64,000 nt of DNA from Halalkalicoccus paucihalophilus (lineage in GTDB: Archaea > Halobacteriota > Halobacteria > Halobacteriales > Halalkalicoccaceae): contig NZ_LTAZ01000015.1 in the NCBI RefSeq assembly GCF_001593955.1, positions 1-64,000 on the forward strand, in the 5' to 3' direction. Below are positions 38,208-47,337 of the stretch, one piece after another. The notes below the pieces were generated by a model. The model ran no database searches, had not been told where the DNA came from, and was given only the letters and a program-made list of their open reading frames with translations. Every line of letters starts with the position of its first letter. Within the stretch, counting starts at the first letter, position 1. Both the position numbers and the translations under genes were made by a program.

Positions 38208-38421
38208 ATCGCGTATTTCCCGATTCAGTCTATCTATGACGAGATCCTCACCATCTACGAGGGAGCCGAAAGAGAAGAAACGCCGTCTGTGACAGCGATG
38301 GAGAACGTCAATGCCCGCATCAATGAAGTTGATGACGATACTCGTTTCGAACGACTGTGTTACAGCATTGATGGGGATTGACCTCAAGACACTTCAAGAA
38401 CTGTTACAAAACATGAAGTAA
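38208..38421 (+). pseudogene. Frameshifted remnant of an unknown gene
   Basis: The frame from 38208 reads YDEILTIYEGAEREETPS and ENVNARINEVDDDTRFERL, then meets TGA at 38379. The adjacent frame carries on with DLKTLQELLQNMK to TAA 38419-38421, so one frameshift split the gene. The 5' part is lost. Family not recognised; helical and acidic. Confidence 0.4.
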
Positions 38422-39371
38422 GGCAGTGATTGATTGAGGGCGTGTTCACGAGGACTACATGACGGGATATTCCGGACATAAACGAGATACAACTGGGTGT
38501 TCCGCATCAAATAATAGATGTAGACAAGAACAACATTGATCTCATCGTGGTAGAAACTTGTCGAGGAGGCGGTGTGAGCCGAGTCCTGTTAAGGTGTGTG
38601 ATTGATCGAATGTTATGAACGTTGTCGGCCCCGTTTTCGCCGTTCATTCGAATTAACAGGGGGTACACTAGACAAACTCCTGTCCGGGTTTGTCATTGGT
38701 CCACTCCTCGAAAGGGACATCGAAAATCGATACAAGATGATTATTTCGAGTCTTCATGCAGAATCGCAGCTAGTGTGCCCGAAACGTGTCGATACTATGT
38801 CTGATTGTTGAATAAGGCGTCTGTACGTCCATTTTATCCGGACGAAATGATTTCTTTCCACTTGTGTAGAGATCGTATACGGCGACCGTGATGGATAGAC
38901 GATAGGATGGTGCAGTTCTGACTAAATGTCCTGCCCCTTCTCGCCCGTAGGTTTGTTTCCCCTTCAGATAACACTCATCAATTCCTGTAATCTATAAAAC
39001 GACAACAATAAACTTTACAATAATGTACTTCGATATTCCTTTAACGAGCGCTGCCGGATCGCAGGTGTCGATCCACTCATATTGGCGGCGTTTGAGATGA
39101 TCTCGCTCCTAGAGAAATTGCTTAACGTTCAATGCGTTAGTGTCAACCCTTTGACGAAATCTATTTCCTTGCTTGTTTCTATTCTCGTGCTCTGGGTTTG
39201 AATACAGGATTCTATATAATCGCTCTGCTTCGCTGGCCGCTGTCAACAGAAGTCGCCTGGTTCGAGTAATTAAACCATACTGATTTGTATACCATCCGGC
39301 CTCGAAGAGATGATCTCCTCCAAACCGGGAATTAAAGATATTCTTACAAATAAGCTAATGACAACTACTTA
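38422..39371. other. Intergenic desert
   Basis: About 950 bp with no supported gene, RNA or repeat. It lies between two decayed genes and may be eroded beyond recognition. Confidence 0.5.
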
Positions 39372-39900
39372 TCACACGTATCCGAGGCTTTCCAGTCGAT
39401 CAGTGACAATGTCCTCACTGACGAATACTTCTGTTTTGTGTGGCTCTTCTGCGGTGGTTTCTCTGCGAGTGCCTGCCTCATGCACGAGCCAGGGTACCTT
39501 AATGAGTTGATCGACGTGAATTCCCTTTGGATGACCCCATATTCGCATCAGGAATAGAAATATACTATCGTTGACAAATTTCTATGATCAGATGTAACGA
39601 CTGTCCGCCCTCAAGTTCCTCTATGAGGCTGCTGACGTACGGTAGAACCAAATCCAAGTTTTTCGCATAAGCATCCCAGACAACCTCGGGCTCAACATCC
39701 AGTTCGCCGGTCGTTAGTCGAGTTCAGAAACTATCGGCCTCATCAGGCGCCTCAAGATGGCCTTTATCAAACTCTGTGTTGGCACCAACGAACGGGTAAT
39801 CTGGCTGGAGATAGTGTATAAGCAGTCGCTTGTTATCATACCGTTCAGCTGCCTCCAGTGCGTACTGGGCTGTTGTCTCTGGGAGCACGGTCCCCCGTAG
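39372..39900 (-). pseudogene. Decayed sulfatase-like gene lacking its metal-binding segment
   Basis: Minus-strand sequence reads VLPETTAQYALEAAERY, LLIHYLQPDYPFVGAN, an in-frame TGA, then LDVEPEVVWDAYAKNLD and SSLIEELEGG. After a gap it continues MRIWGHPKGIHVDQLI, KVPWLVHEAG and ends RLESLGYV at 39372. This is the C-terminal half of haloarchaeal sulfatase/phosphatase-superfamily proteins. The conserved DHG metal segment between EELEGG and IWGHPKG is missing, so it is dead. Confidence 0.6.
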
Positions 39901-40400
39901 CACGGCGACGGTAGCGACGACGCGTCAACGTCGTCCCTGCTTCCCAAGGGACGGTAGGAACGGGTGTCCAGTCGTCGAAGTGATCGAGTTCTGTGCCGAG
40001 TCGCTCGGGGACTCGGCTATGAATCCCCGAGTTTAGTCAAATCGTTTCTGAACGATGCGTTAGATCCGAACACTCACCGAGCCCTGCTCTTAGAGAGTTC
40101 AGCACGAGCCGTTCGGTCCTGAACTCGCGTAATCCGCCCTAGTCGGGTCGGAGTCGAACGGTCGTCAGCGACAGCTTTCAGATTCAGTGGACGGTTCGAA
40201 GCGATCACGGCGGTGAGCGCTCCTGAAGCCACTTCACTTCGAAGTGATTGGCTGTGACCGACTGTGCTAACCCAACCAACGAACAGAATTCTGGCTCAGT
40301 TGTCCTGAATACAGCGAGATTAGCCTAGAACGGATGGGGTGGACATATGTTTAATTCACGCTGCGTCACGGTAGTCATTTCTGACGACCAATCGCTCTCT
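39901..40400. other. Intergenic, possible eroded sulfatase 5' end
   Basis: About 500 bp. A minus-strand stretch near 39940-40010 reads ELDHFDDWTPVPTVPWEAG, which is coding-like but not clearly part of the sulfatase relic. Otherwise nothing is supported. Confidence 0.4.
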
Positions 40401-41696
40401 CTACGCAAGGGACTCGATCTCTTCTTCGATGGGAATACGCTCGAAATAGAACAGCTCCATGAGGATCACGAGAACGGTGAGGAAGACAACGACGACGAAC
40501 GTCCCCGGCTCGATCACCGCGAGGTACCAGACGAGTGCCAGAACCGTTGCGATCGCACCGCCGGTTCCGACTATTGGGACTACAGTAGATGTGGCGGCGT
40601 CAGAGTGTTTCCGATACGCGAGGGCGCTCACCAAACCGAAGATTACAATGAACGCGAGTGAGGCAAAGGAACTGATCGCGTTGAGACTCCCGAGCGTTGC
40701 GAGAGATGCGGTGAGGACGCCGAGGATCACGAGCTCTCGAACCGGGTCGCCTCCGTGACTTTCGAGGCGGCGCGGAAGCAATTGCTCGGTCGCCAACTGA
40801 TTCATGAGCCGGGACGTACTAAACAGGGTCGCATTGAGCGCGCTTGCTGTCGAAAAGAGTGCGGCGATGGAGATTAGACTGAAACCGAGTTGACCGAGGA
40901 ACGGTGCGGCGGCTATCGCCAGCGCGGTCTCCGAGTTGGCCTGTATTACTGTGGCACTGACGAGACTCGTCGTGACGATGGCGACAAGGACGTAGAGAAC
41001 GGTTACCCCCGCGATCGAAACGAAAACGGCCTTGCTGACCGTCTGGCGTGGATCGCGAATGCTTTCCTGATCGAACAGCAGAAGTTCCCATCCTTCGAAC
41101 GCGACGAACGAGAGTGCCGCGGCGATGAGCGGTCCCGTGCCGAGCGACGCGAGCCCGGATTGAAGCTCACCATGGGTGAATTCGTAGTATATTCCCCCAA
41201 AGCAGAAGAGGAGAAGGATGAGAACCTTAAGTCCGACGAGCGCATCCTCGGTTCGGCCGGACGCGTGCGCCCCGGTGGCGTTGATCCCAACGAAGACCAA
41301 TACGACAATGGCAGATATGAGGGGTTGCGCGGAGAGGCCGGTTACTGTATTGATACCGAAGAGAGCGACGAAGTAGCTTCCGAAGGCGTACGCATACAGC
41401 CCCATCGTTCCGATATATCCGATTACGAACGTCCATCTCATCATCCCCGCCAGATCCGTTCTTCCGGTAAATGCCTCGATCATTGTGATCGGGCTACCCG
41501 GCTCGGATAGGAGGTCATTCAGCCTAACGAATGAGTACCCTGCAGACGCGGCGATCAATCCCGAGGCGATGAACGCAAGCCATGCCGACGGCCCTGCTTC
41601 CACAGCAACGACACCCGACACGGCGAAAATACCGCCACCGACCATCCCGCCCACCGCCATCGCGATAGCTTCTGACAGCCCAATCTTTTCGGCCAT
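40401..41696 (-). CDS. APC-family amino-acid permease
   Basis: A 431-residue membrane protein with about 12 helices. Helix 1 carries the APC substrate/cation-binding motif (MAVGGMVGGGIFAVSG). Helix 6 reads ALSFVAFEGWELLLFDQE and the following loop RDPRQTVSKAVF is typical of APC carriers. It probably takes up an amino acid or polyamine. Start ATG at 41696. A 47-codon single-helix gene lies 116 bp upstream on the same strand, and a truncated second APC permease lies at 42092 on the other strand. Confidence 0.88.
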   Translation of the reverse strand: MAEKIGLSEAIAMAVGGMVGGGIFAVSGVVAVEAGPSAWLAFIASGLIAASAGYSFVRLNDLLSEPGSPITMIEAFTGRTDLAGMMRWTFVIGYIGTMGLYAYAFGSYFVALFGINTVTGLSAQPLISAIVVLVFVGINATGAHASGRTEDALVGLKVLILLLFCFGGIYYEFTHGELQSGLASLGTGPLIAAALSFVAFEGWELLLFDQESIRDPRQTVSKAVFVSIAGVTVLYVLVAIVTTSLVSATVIQANSETALAIAAAPFLGQLGFSLISIAALFSTASALNATLFSTSRLMNQLATEQLLPRRLESHGGDPVRELVILGVLTASLATLGSLNAISSFASLAFIVIFGLVSALAYRKHSDAATSTVVPIVGTGGAIATVLALVWYLAVIEPGTFVVVVFLTVLVILMELFYFERIPIEEEIESLA

Positions 41697-41812
41697 ATCA
41701 TCAAAACACTACGAAGCGGGAAAACGGTAGTCGAAATAATCGACAGTGTGAATTCCCAGACAAGAACGGCTCTTTGCACGGGTTTCGACGGTACGTACAC
41801 GCGACTCCGTCG

Positions 41813-41956
41813 CTATCTATTTGCCCGTACCGACCCCTCGCTGTCGGCAGCCGTTGCGATCTTCTTGATAGTATACCGGCCATGTACGACTGCTACGAGC
41901 AGTGCAAGCCACGCAATGAGAGTAAGACTAGTTCCAAGGAATACACTTGAAATCAT
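41813..41956 (-). CDS. Single-helix 47-residue membrane protein
   Basis: A short frame beginning MISSVFLGTSLTLIAW (ATG 41956-41954) and ending SVRANR before TAG 41813. It has one strongly hydrophobic helix (about residues 4-26), then a charged tail. It lies on the same strand as and upstream of the APC permease and could be an accessory subunit. Clean start, hydrophobic core and acidic tail support a real gene; it is too short for most gene finders. Confidence 0.5.
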   Translation of the reverse strand: MISSVFLGTSLTLIAWLALLVAVVHGRYTIKKIATAADSEGSVRANR

Positions 41957-42091
41957 GTCTATCGTTGATGTGGGCCATGATCAAAGCCGCTCGCATTGGA
42001 TGAGAATCTCCCGTTACTAGATGGAGAACAATGTTGTAGCGGTGTAGTGTGGTCCAGTATCGGGCAATGACTGTAAAGGTTGACGGGGATA

Positions 42092-42415
42092 ATGGTAACA
42101 CCTGACGGAGCGGACGCCGAGTTTGCCCGGGAGTTGTCGTTGCTCGATATCATTATCCTTGGTGTTGGGGCGATGATTGGGGGCAGTATCTTCGTCTTGA
42201 CAGGGCTTGCAGCCGGCGAAGCTGGTCCGGCGATCGTCTTAGCGTTCGCGCTGAATGGAGTTATTACCATCTTCACCGCAATGGTCTATGCAGAACTGGG
42301 GAGCGCGATTCCGGAACCTGGTGGCGGCTATCTCTGGGTTCGCGAAGCGCTCGGTCGACAGCAGGCGTTCTTGTCAGGATGGATTAGCTGGTTTGAATCC
42401 GCTTTAGTTCTCGGT
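42092..42415 (+). pseudogene. APC-family permease truncated after about 105 residues
   Basis: MVTPDGADAEFARELSLLD starts a normal APC carrier. The binding motif follows in helix 1 (LGVGAMIGGSIFVLTGLAA), then helices 2-3 to LGRQQAFLSGWISWF. At about 42395-42415 homology stops and the frame runs into the antisense of the SWIM gene. The remaining nine helices are absent, so the gene is a deletion remnant. Confidence 0.75.
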
Positions 42416-42638
42416 ACTTGCAGGCCCCATCGTGATATGTATCAGAGGGGCACTCACAGGCGACCGGAATCCCGTCCTCGACGTTCACATGATAACTATG
42501 CTCGTCGGCGTTCTCGTAGCTCTCATTGCGAACGGCCACGAGACCGGGCGCCTCCAGTGCAAAATCAAAGGCTTCGTATTGGGCGCGTTTGCTGGTCGAT
42601 GCGTCGAACTCAAGTGCGTCGATTGTGTTCGTGCACAT
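42384..42638 (-). CDS. SWIM zinc-finger protein, C-terminally truncated
   Basis: The likely start is Met at 42638 (MCTNTIDALEFDASTSK), giving 84 residues. The SWIM motif CxC...CxH-like appears as VACECPSDTYHDGACKY, with the usual final His of the CxH replaced by Tyr. After ACKY the protein ends within ten residues, at the junction with the truncated permease. Haloarchaeal SWIM proteins normally continue with a longer tail. SWIM proteins bind nucleic acid or partner proteins. Promoter DNA is shared with the HTH-hicBA operon. Confidence 0.6.
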   Translation of the reverse strand: MCTNTIDALEFDASTSKRAQYEAFDFALEAPGLVAVRNESYENADEHSYHVNVEDGIPVACECPSDTYHDGACKYRELKRIQTS

Positions 42639-42736
42639 GGTCTGTCTCCATGAAACAGACCAGCTCGCCTGCGCCAACAGGCGGGCATCCTTCCAATTCG
42701 AAATGCCCCGAGGAGCGAGTCTGTCTCTACTTCATG

Positions 42737-42810
42737 CTCCGTAGCATAAGGTAATAAGTGTTACCCTTTATCCACGCAGCATAAGGTATATATTCTCCGT
42801 AGCATAAGGG
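42737..42810. promoter_or_regulatory. Three GCATAAGG direct repeats between SWIM and HTH genes
   Basis: CTCCGTAGCATAAGG (42737-42751), GCAGCATAAGG (42776-42786) and CTCCGTAGCATAAGGG (42795-42810) are direct repeats with spacings of 35 and 23 bp between cores. The last lies 6 bp before the ATG of the HTH gene. This is a likely operator array for the winged-helix protein at 42816, and may also cover the divergent SWIM promoter. Confidence 0.65.
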
Positions 42811-42815
42811 AGCGT

Positions 42816-43067
42816 ATGGAAGAAAGCGACCGTCCACGAAACGAACGCGGACAATACAAGCGACAGGTTTCCGACGAGGAAATCCTCGATGCTGTCCGAA
42901 CGAACGAACCTGCTGGGACAACCGAAATCGGAGAGGCAGTTGGCCTTGCCCGTCAGAACGTCGACTATCATCTTCGCCGACTTGCCGACGAAGGACGTGT
43001 CTCGAAAAAGAAGGTCGGGCCAGCGTTAGTGTGGATGCTCGCGCCCGACGCTGAGGTGAACGCATGA
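42816..43067 (+). CDS. Winged-helix regulator of the hicBA operon
   Basis: An 83-residue protein with a single winged-helix domain (SDEEILDAVRTNEPAGTT, VDYHLRRLADEGRVSKK). It starts right after three GCATAAGG repeats. Its stop overlaps the hicB ATG (43064), so it is the first gene of a three-gene operon. It probably autoregulates the toxin-antitoxin operon through the repeats, which is inference from position. Confidence 0.75.
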   Translation: MEESDRPRNERGQYKRQVSDEEILDAVRTNEPAGTTEIGEAVGLARQNVDYHLRRLADEGRVSKKKVGPALVWMLAPDAEVNA

Positions 43068-43318
43068 GCACCACACAGCGAAAGATCACACTCACGCAGG
43101 ACGATGACGGCTGGTGGACCGCTCGAGAAGAGACGATCGGGCTCACCACACAGGGCGAAACCCGTGACGACGCGCTCAGTAATCTCGACGACGTGATCGA
43201 TGCCGTCGAGAACAACCTCGGGCAGTCGCCGACCGACAAGGAGCTTCGCGCAGCCGGGATCGACCCTGACGAGAACCGCCGTGCGGGGAGTGGCGACCTT
43301 CCCGACGTACTGAAGTGA
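43064..43318 (+). CDS. hicB: HicB-type antitoxin
   Basis: An 84-residue protein with the HicB partial RNase-H-like fold. KITLTQDDDGWWTAREE forms the first strands and GLTTQGETRDDALSNLDD the helix after the conserved Thr-Gln-Gly-Glu turn. It should bind and neutralise the HicA toxin encoded 8 bp downstream. It lacks its own obvious DNA-binding domain, which may be supplied by the overlapping upstream winged-helix gene. Confidence 0.82.
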   Translation: MSTTQRKITLTQDDDGWWTAREETIGLTTQGETRDDALSNLDDVIDAVENNLGQSPTDKELRAAGIDPDENRRAGSGDLPDVLK

Positions 43319-43325
43319 GATCTCC

Positions 43326-43580
43326 GTGGTTACGCGCGATTTCAGCGGCCACGATGTTGTGAAGGTGCTTTGTAACGCCGGAAATTTCCAGTGGGTTCGT
43401 ACAACTGGCGACCATGCCATTCTGAAGTGGCACCACCCCGATGGCCCGGAGGTTGAGAGTCGGACGGTCAGCGTCCCGCTTCACGATCGCGTCCGGACCG
43501 GAACCCTTCGCGGGATCGCTGACGATGCAGGGGCACAGGAGTTCGACGAATTTTGTCGCTGGATCGATCAAAATCGCTAA
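43326..43580 (+). CDS. hicA: HicA-type toxin (mRNA interferase)
   Basis: An 84-residue protein starting at GTG 43326. It has the small dsRBD-like HicA fold: FSGHDVVKVLCNAGNFQWV, then the catalytic His region TGDHAILKWHH, then TVSVPLHDRVRTGTLRG. HicA cleaves mRNA and tRNA and arrests growth until bound by HicB. Order antitoxin-toxin, 8 bp apart, is one of the two known arrangements. It looks intact. Confidence 0.82.
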   Translation: MVTRDFSGHDVVKVLCNAGNFQWVRTTGDHAILKWHHPDGPEVESRTVSVPLHDRVRTGTLRGIADDAGAQEFDEFCRWIDQNR

Positions 43581-43689
43581 CAATCGCATGGCAACAGTAG
43601 ATGAAGTCGCTCGTGGTTCACTACCGTTGATGAACGAACTCACCGAATTCAAGAACTCTATGACAGCACCCTGACACTCACAAGCAGCA

Positions 43690-45480
43690 TATCTGCCGCT
43701 AGATAGATGTGCTGCGTGCGGTCAGCATCGGTATCTAGACCGTAACCGTTCTAATTCAGGTCTTGATGCCGTCGTGATTAAACTTCTATCTCGTTACTGT
43801 TGATCTCTTTCTCTTGCCTTAGGAAACGCAACGCCGTCTATTTCTGCGAGGTCGGGACTATATGCACGATACGACGTAGTGTTCTTTCCTCTATAGACTG
43901 CGTGCGTTCGGTGTACCTATGTGGAGTACATCTCGAGCGCTCATTGAGTAAGCACAAGCGTAAGTGTGGGCTGTACAGTGGATCTGTACCGCTGGTTCGG
44001 CACGTACGGTCGCCCCGTGACAAGCTATACTCTCGAAGGGGTCCCATTGCTCAACACGGTAGGGGTCCACCAGTGCTCACACAGGCTGGGGCCCTCCTTT
44101 CTTCTCATTCGGGGTCCACAGTGTTCGAGCCATTGTTGGGGTCCTCTCGGTTGCAGTGTACCGAGGGACCGCTGCTCTCATTTTCTTTTGGGAGTCCCAC
44201 GGGCTGTGCTACTGGTAATTTCACTGACGGCACAGTCTCACCTGAACACCCACTCGATTGAGAGCGAGAGAGTGCTGTCTTCCCCTCGATCCCTCTTCCT
44301 CTTCGTGTTTCCCTCGGGAGTCGATCTGTCTTCGTTTCTTCGGGAGTCCCACGCCACGGTCCGCTCACACTGACAGACTGCTGGTCTACCATCTCCTGAT
44401 AGTACTATTTCTCTTTTCGATGTCTCGGTCAGTGGCGCTAGTTCCCCCTTGGGAGTCGGATGGCTGTCCTGTGGCGGTGTCTTGCTTCTACTGATGATGT
44501 TGTCCAGTCTCGTACTGGTACTGCTAAAGAAATGAATCTCTCAATACTGTCCTTCTTATGAGTAGCTTCACTGACTGCGGAGTCGCCAACCCGGCTAGCA
44601 GTGTGCCTAGTGTCACTGATGCTGCTGTCCGCCGGTAATCGATTGTACCCTATCTCGCTGATGAGGTACCCCTCTTTGAAGATAGATGGATACCCAGGCC
44701 ATGCTGAAATCTACTTGGCAATTTTGCCTTGAGGCACCTCCTGTTCTCCTGTCTTCGCTCGTGGGGACCCCTCATCTGCTTCGCTCTTCTTGGACCCCCT
44801 GTCGGTGCTCGCTCACCTATCAAGCAGTGTAGAACTCGAGGTTCCTCCCCATCGTCTTATAGAGAGTCTTCTGTACCAGTGGGACTATCGACTATCCGGA
44901 GTACTGGACTCGGCTTGCTCCTGTTCTGTTTGACACAGCACTTCCGATGAACAACTCCCTATTCCGATAACTTCTGAGACACGCCGCTATCGAGATGAAG
45001 ATGCCATGGTCTTGCATTGATAGACTCCCCATTGCTGCTGTATCGTCTCTTGCTTCATCGGTGCTGGATTGACCCTGTCTCATCGCCTTTTCAGAGCCAC
45101 TTATTTTTCTCGGATCGAGTAGGTATTTTCCTTTATTGTCTAGTTCAGTGTTGTGAGGGATGTTCCTGTGGTGGTGCTCTCGCTCTTGGGACTCCCCCTT
45201 GTTTGAGCTTGGTTTGACTCCCAGTTTTGCTGTCTCGAGGTGGACTCCCTGTGGTCTCTATTTGGTGGTTTCTCTATTTTTTCTGAGGGTTTGTTAGCTT
45301 GCTTGTGCACCAGTTCCTGGGGGTATCAGACTCATTTCGGAACTGGGTACCTCTCTCTACTATACACTAACGCGCCGATTTTCTGCGGTACATCGCTGTA
45401 GAATATACCGTTAAATTCCATTGTAGATAGTTTACTGTAGAATATTAACGGACTTCTTTACGGTAATCTTTTTCTGATAG
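43690..45480. other. 1.8-kb non-coding region with inverted array of GGGGTCC/GGGAGTCCC motifs
   Basis: No frame here has family resemblance, and the plus strand is pyrimidine-rich. Forward motifs lie at 44038, 44062, 44088, 44111, 44138 (GGGGTCC types) and 44190, 44316, 44342, 44451 (GGGAGTC types). From 44763 on the same motifs appear reverse-complemented: GGGGACCCC 44763, GGACCCCC 44792, GACTCCCC 45023, GGGACTCCCCC 45188, GACTCCC 45216, GGACTCCC 45242. Orientation switches once, near 44460-44760. This resembles the flanking arrays of archaeal replication origins, but no initiator gene is adjacent. A structured RNA or partition site are alternatives. Confidence 0.5.
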
Positions 45481-45498
45481 TCTTTTCTTGATGTGACT

Positions 45499-45993
45499 AT
45501 GACGTTGGATGAACTTAATTTCGATTGGCGATCAATCGAAATCCTGCAGGCACTCACACAAGCCGATGAGGCACTCGAAACATCCGTGATACGAGATGCA
45601 ACAGCAGTTGAAGACAACCGCAGAATCTTATATCGTGTAACCGAACATTTAGAACCAGCAGGGCTGGTCACAACGACGCAGCCTAATCGAGATGGTACAA
45701 CTATTCCTCCAAAGAAAGTCACACTCACCGAGACGGGACGAGAGGCTACACAGTCGATTCAGAACAACCGCGATGGGGACAATACTCTCGAGGATCTACC
45801 AGGTCTTGTCGACCAGTTGCAGGCGGAGGTAGACGCGCTCACTGAGAAGGTTACGACAGTTGAAGAGCAACTCACGCAGGTTGATAAGCAGTTAGCAGAG
45901 CGTCGCGAGACTGATGCTGCGGTCTCAAACGCATTGACTGATCTTGATGAGCGACTCACTGCTCTCGAAAAAAACCGGATAGTGAGCGACTAG
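45499..45993 (+). CDS. Winged-helix protein with C-terminal coiled coil
   Basis: A 164-residue protein. Residues of about 5-85 form a MarR/PadR-like winged helix (IEILQALTQADEALETS, ILYRVTEHLEPAGLVTT, KVTLTETGREAT). Residues of about 100-155 form a long coiled coil with heptad leucines (LVDQLQAEVDALTEKV, VEEQLTQVDKQLAER). A DNA-binding coiled-coil dimer right beside the motif-rich non-coding region could be its ligand protein, for example for segregation or copy control; this is inference. Start ATG 45499, the second Met of a frame open from 45493. Its stop overlaps the end of the opposite-strand gene. Confidence 0.7.
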   Translation: MTLDELNFDWRSIEILQALTQADEALETSVIRDATAVEDNRRILYRVTEHLEPAGLVTTTQPNRDGTTIPPKKVTLTETGREATQSIQNNRDGDNTLEDLPGLVDQLQAEVDALTEKVTTVEEQLTQVDKQLAERRETDAAVSNALTDLDERLTALEKNRIVSD

Positions 45994-46820
45994 TCGCGTC
46001 CAGTAAGACGGCTTACTGCATCGGCAATTGAACTGGACTGATCTGCATCGTCCGTTGAGGCTTCGTCATCTTCGGGTTCGTCACTGTTCTGCTCAGCCGA
46101 GTCATCGGGGGACGGTTGGGGCTCTTCGTCAGTCAGTGTCGATTCCTCTGTTCGTGCTTCCGACGTGCTCCACGAGCTATCCGACGGCAGCAACGGTCGG
46201 ACCTCACCACGCTCATAGATCATCGGCTCGTCAAACGCTTCGGTATCCTCGTCGGGGAAGACGACGAACAAGAAGTCCTCCGGTGTCGGCATCCGATCGA
46301 ATTCGACTTCAGGGATGAACGCGCTCGAACCACCATCCAGTCGTCTTCTAACTCTTCTCGGAAGCCATAGACCAGTTTCTCACCGCCCGCTCGAACAGTG
46401 TACTCTTGCTCTGAGACATCGTAAATGGAGTAGGCTGGAACAGCCGGTTTTGCAGGAGTAGCTGCTGCGTCAGGGCTCTCGAAACGAGCATGCTCCGTGC
46501 TATCTTCATCGCTCATCACAATCTCATTACCGTCCTCACGCCAGACTAAGTCGGCATCACTCTGAGGACGCAGCACATAGGTATCCGAGGCGACGGAGAG
46601 CGTACTGACCTTATTGTAGAAGGTTCGATTGCCCTTAGTATCGATATCGGCGGCGAATGTGAGCTGGTCGTACTTAATCGTCCGATTTGACCCTCGTCCA
46701 GAGACATCATAGACGATCTGTTCCCCACGGCGGGCCCAATAGCCAAACTCGTCATGATTGGCTGATCCGTCTTTGCAGGCGAAGACACACAGCTTGTGCT
46801 CATCAATTGCTTTTCGCCAC
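45990..46820 (-). pseudogene. Frameshifted 3' part of an unknown acidic protein
   Basis: Minus strand from about 46820 reads IDEHKLCVFACKDGS, FGYWARRGEQIVYDVSG, ADLVWREDGNEIVM and KLVYGFREELEDDWM. The frame then shifts near 46310 and continues FIPEVEFDRMPTPEDF and FVVFPDEDTEAFDEPM with an acidic, disordered tail to 45990. Repeated beta-rich units (YDVS, VYDVSEQEYTVRAGG) suggest a beta-structured protein. It lacks a start of its own and is joined at the 5' side to an MscS fragment. Family not recognised. Confidence 0.55.
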
Positions 46821-47208
46821 TCGCATAGACGACGCCGATCCACCGATTCCCGAGACGAATCGCAGTTCGAAGCCAGAGGAGGACAAGTGCGGTAAGAAGT
46901 GATCCAACAAGGATGTTGCTAGACTCAACGATACCAACGACACGCAAACTAAGATAGATACCTAACAAGCCAGTCGAAACGTAGAGAGGCACATAGATCT
47001 CTTCAAAAAAGACATGGTTGAATGAGGTGTCTGTGTTCGGCCGCTTAGCTGAGCGCTGGACGATCCGTTGACCTCCCCATTCAATAAGCCGAGCTAGTAG
47101 AAAAGAGCTGAGAAGAATGAGTGGAACGAGGATCCATGGATTTTCGGTAGTAAATAATTCAGATATTTGAATTATCAACGGAGGAACTACAGTCGGCATT
47201 ATCGCCAT
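46820..47208 (-). pseudogene. N-terminal fragment of an MscS-type mechanosensitive channel
   Basis: Starts MAIMPTVVPPLIIQISEL with three transmembrane helices (LVPLILLSSFLLARLIEW; VPLYVSTGLLGIYLSLRV; ILVGSLLTALVLLWLRTAI). This is the N-terminal helix arrangement of small haloarchaeal MscS channels. Homology ends near RLGNRWIGVV (about 46820). The pore-lining helix and beta domain are replaced by the fragment of another gene, so the channel is inactive. Confidence 0.6.
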
Positions 47209-47337
47209 TGGAAGTTCTTGGTAGTGACAGTATCGACCGGCGTTTATATCCTGTCATTGCGTGTTCTCGTTCTTCTCAAGAAGCGGATTTTCAGTATGAA
47301 TGCCTATATCCTCTTCTATTGATACAGTACGTAATGC

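Noticed and set aside
38083..38292. Frame over the 38.1-kb relic
   Set aside because: Different frame from the coding-like acidic segment; no support.
43966..44373. Open frames across the motif-rich non-coding region
   Set aside because: They are rich in Ser, Leu, Cys and Arg with low Asp/Glu, unlike any haloarchaeal protein; explained by pyrimidine-rich DNA.
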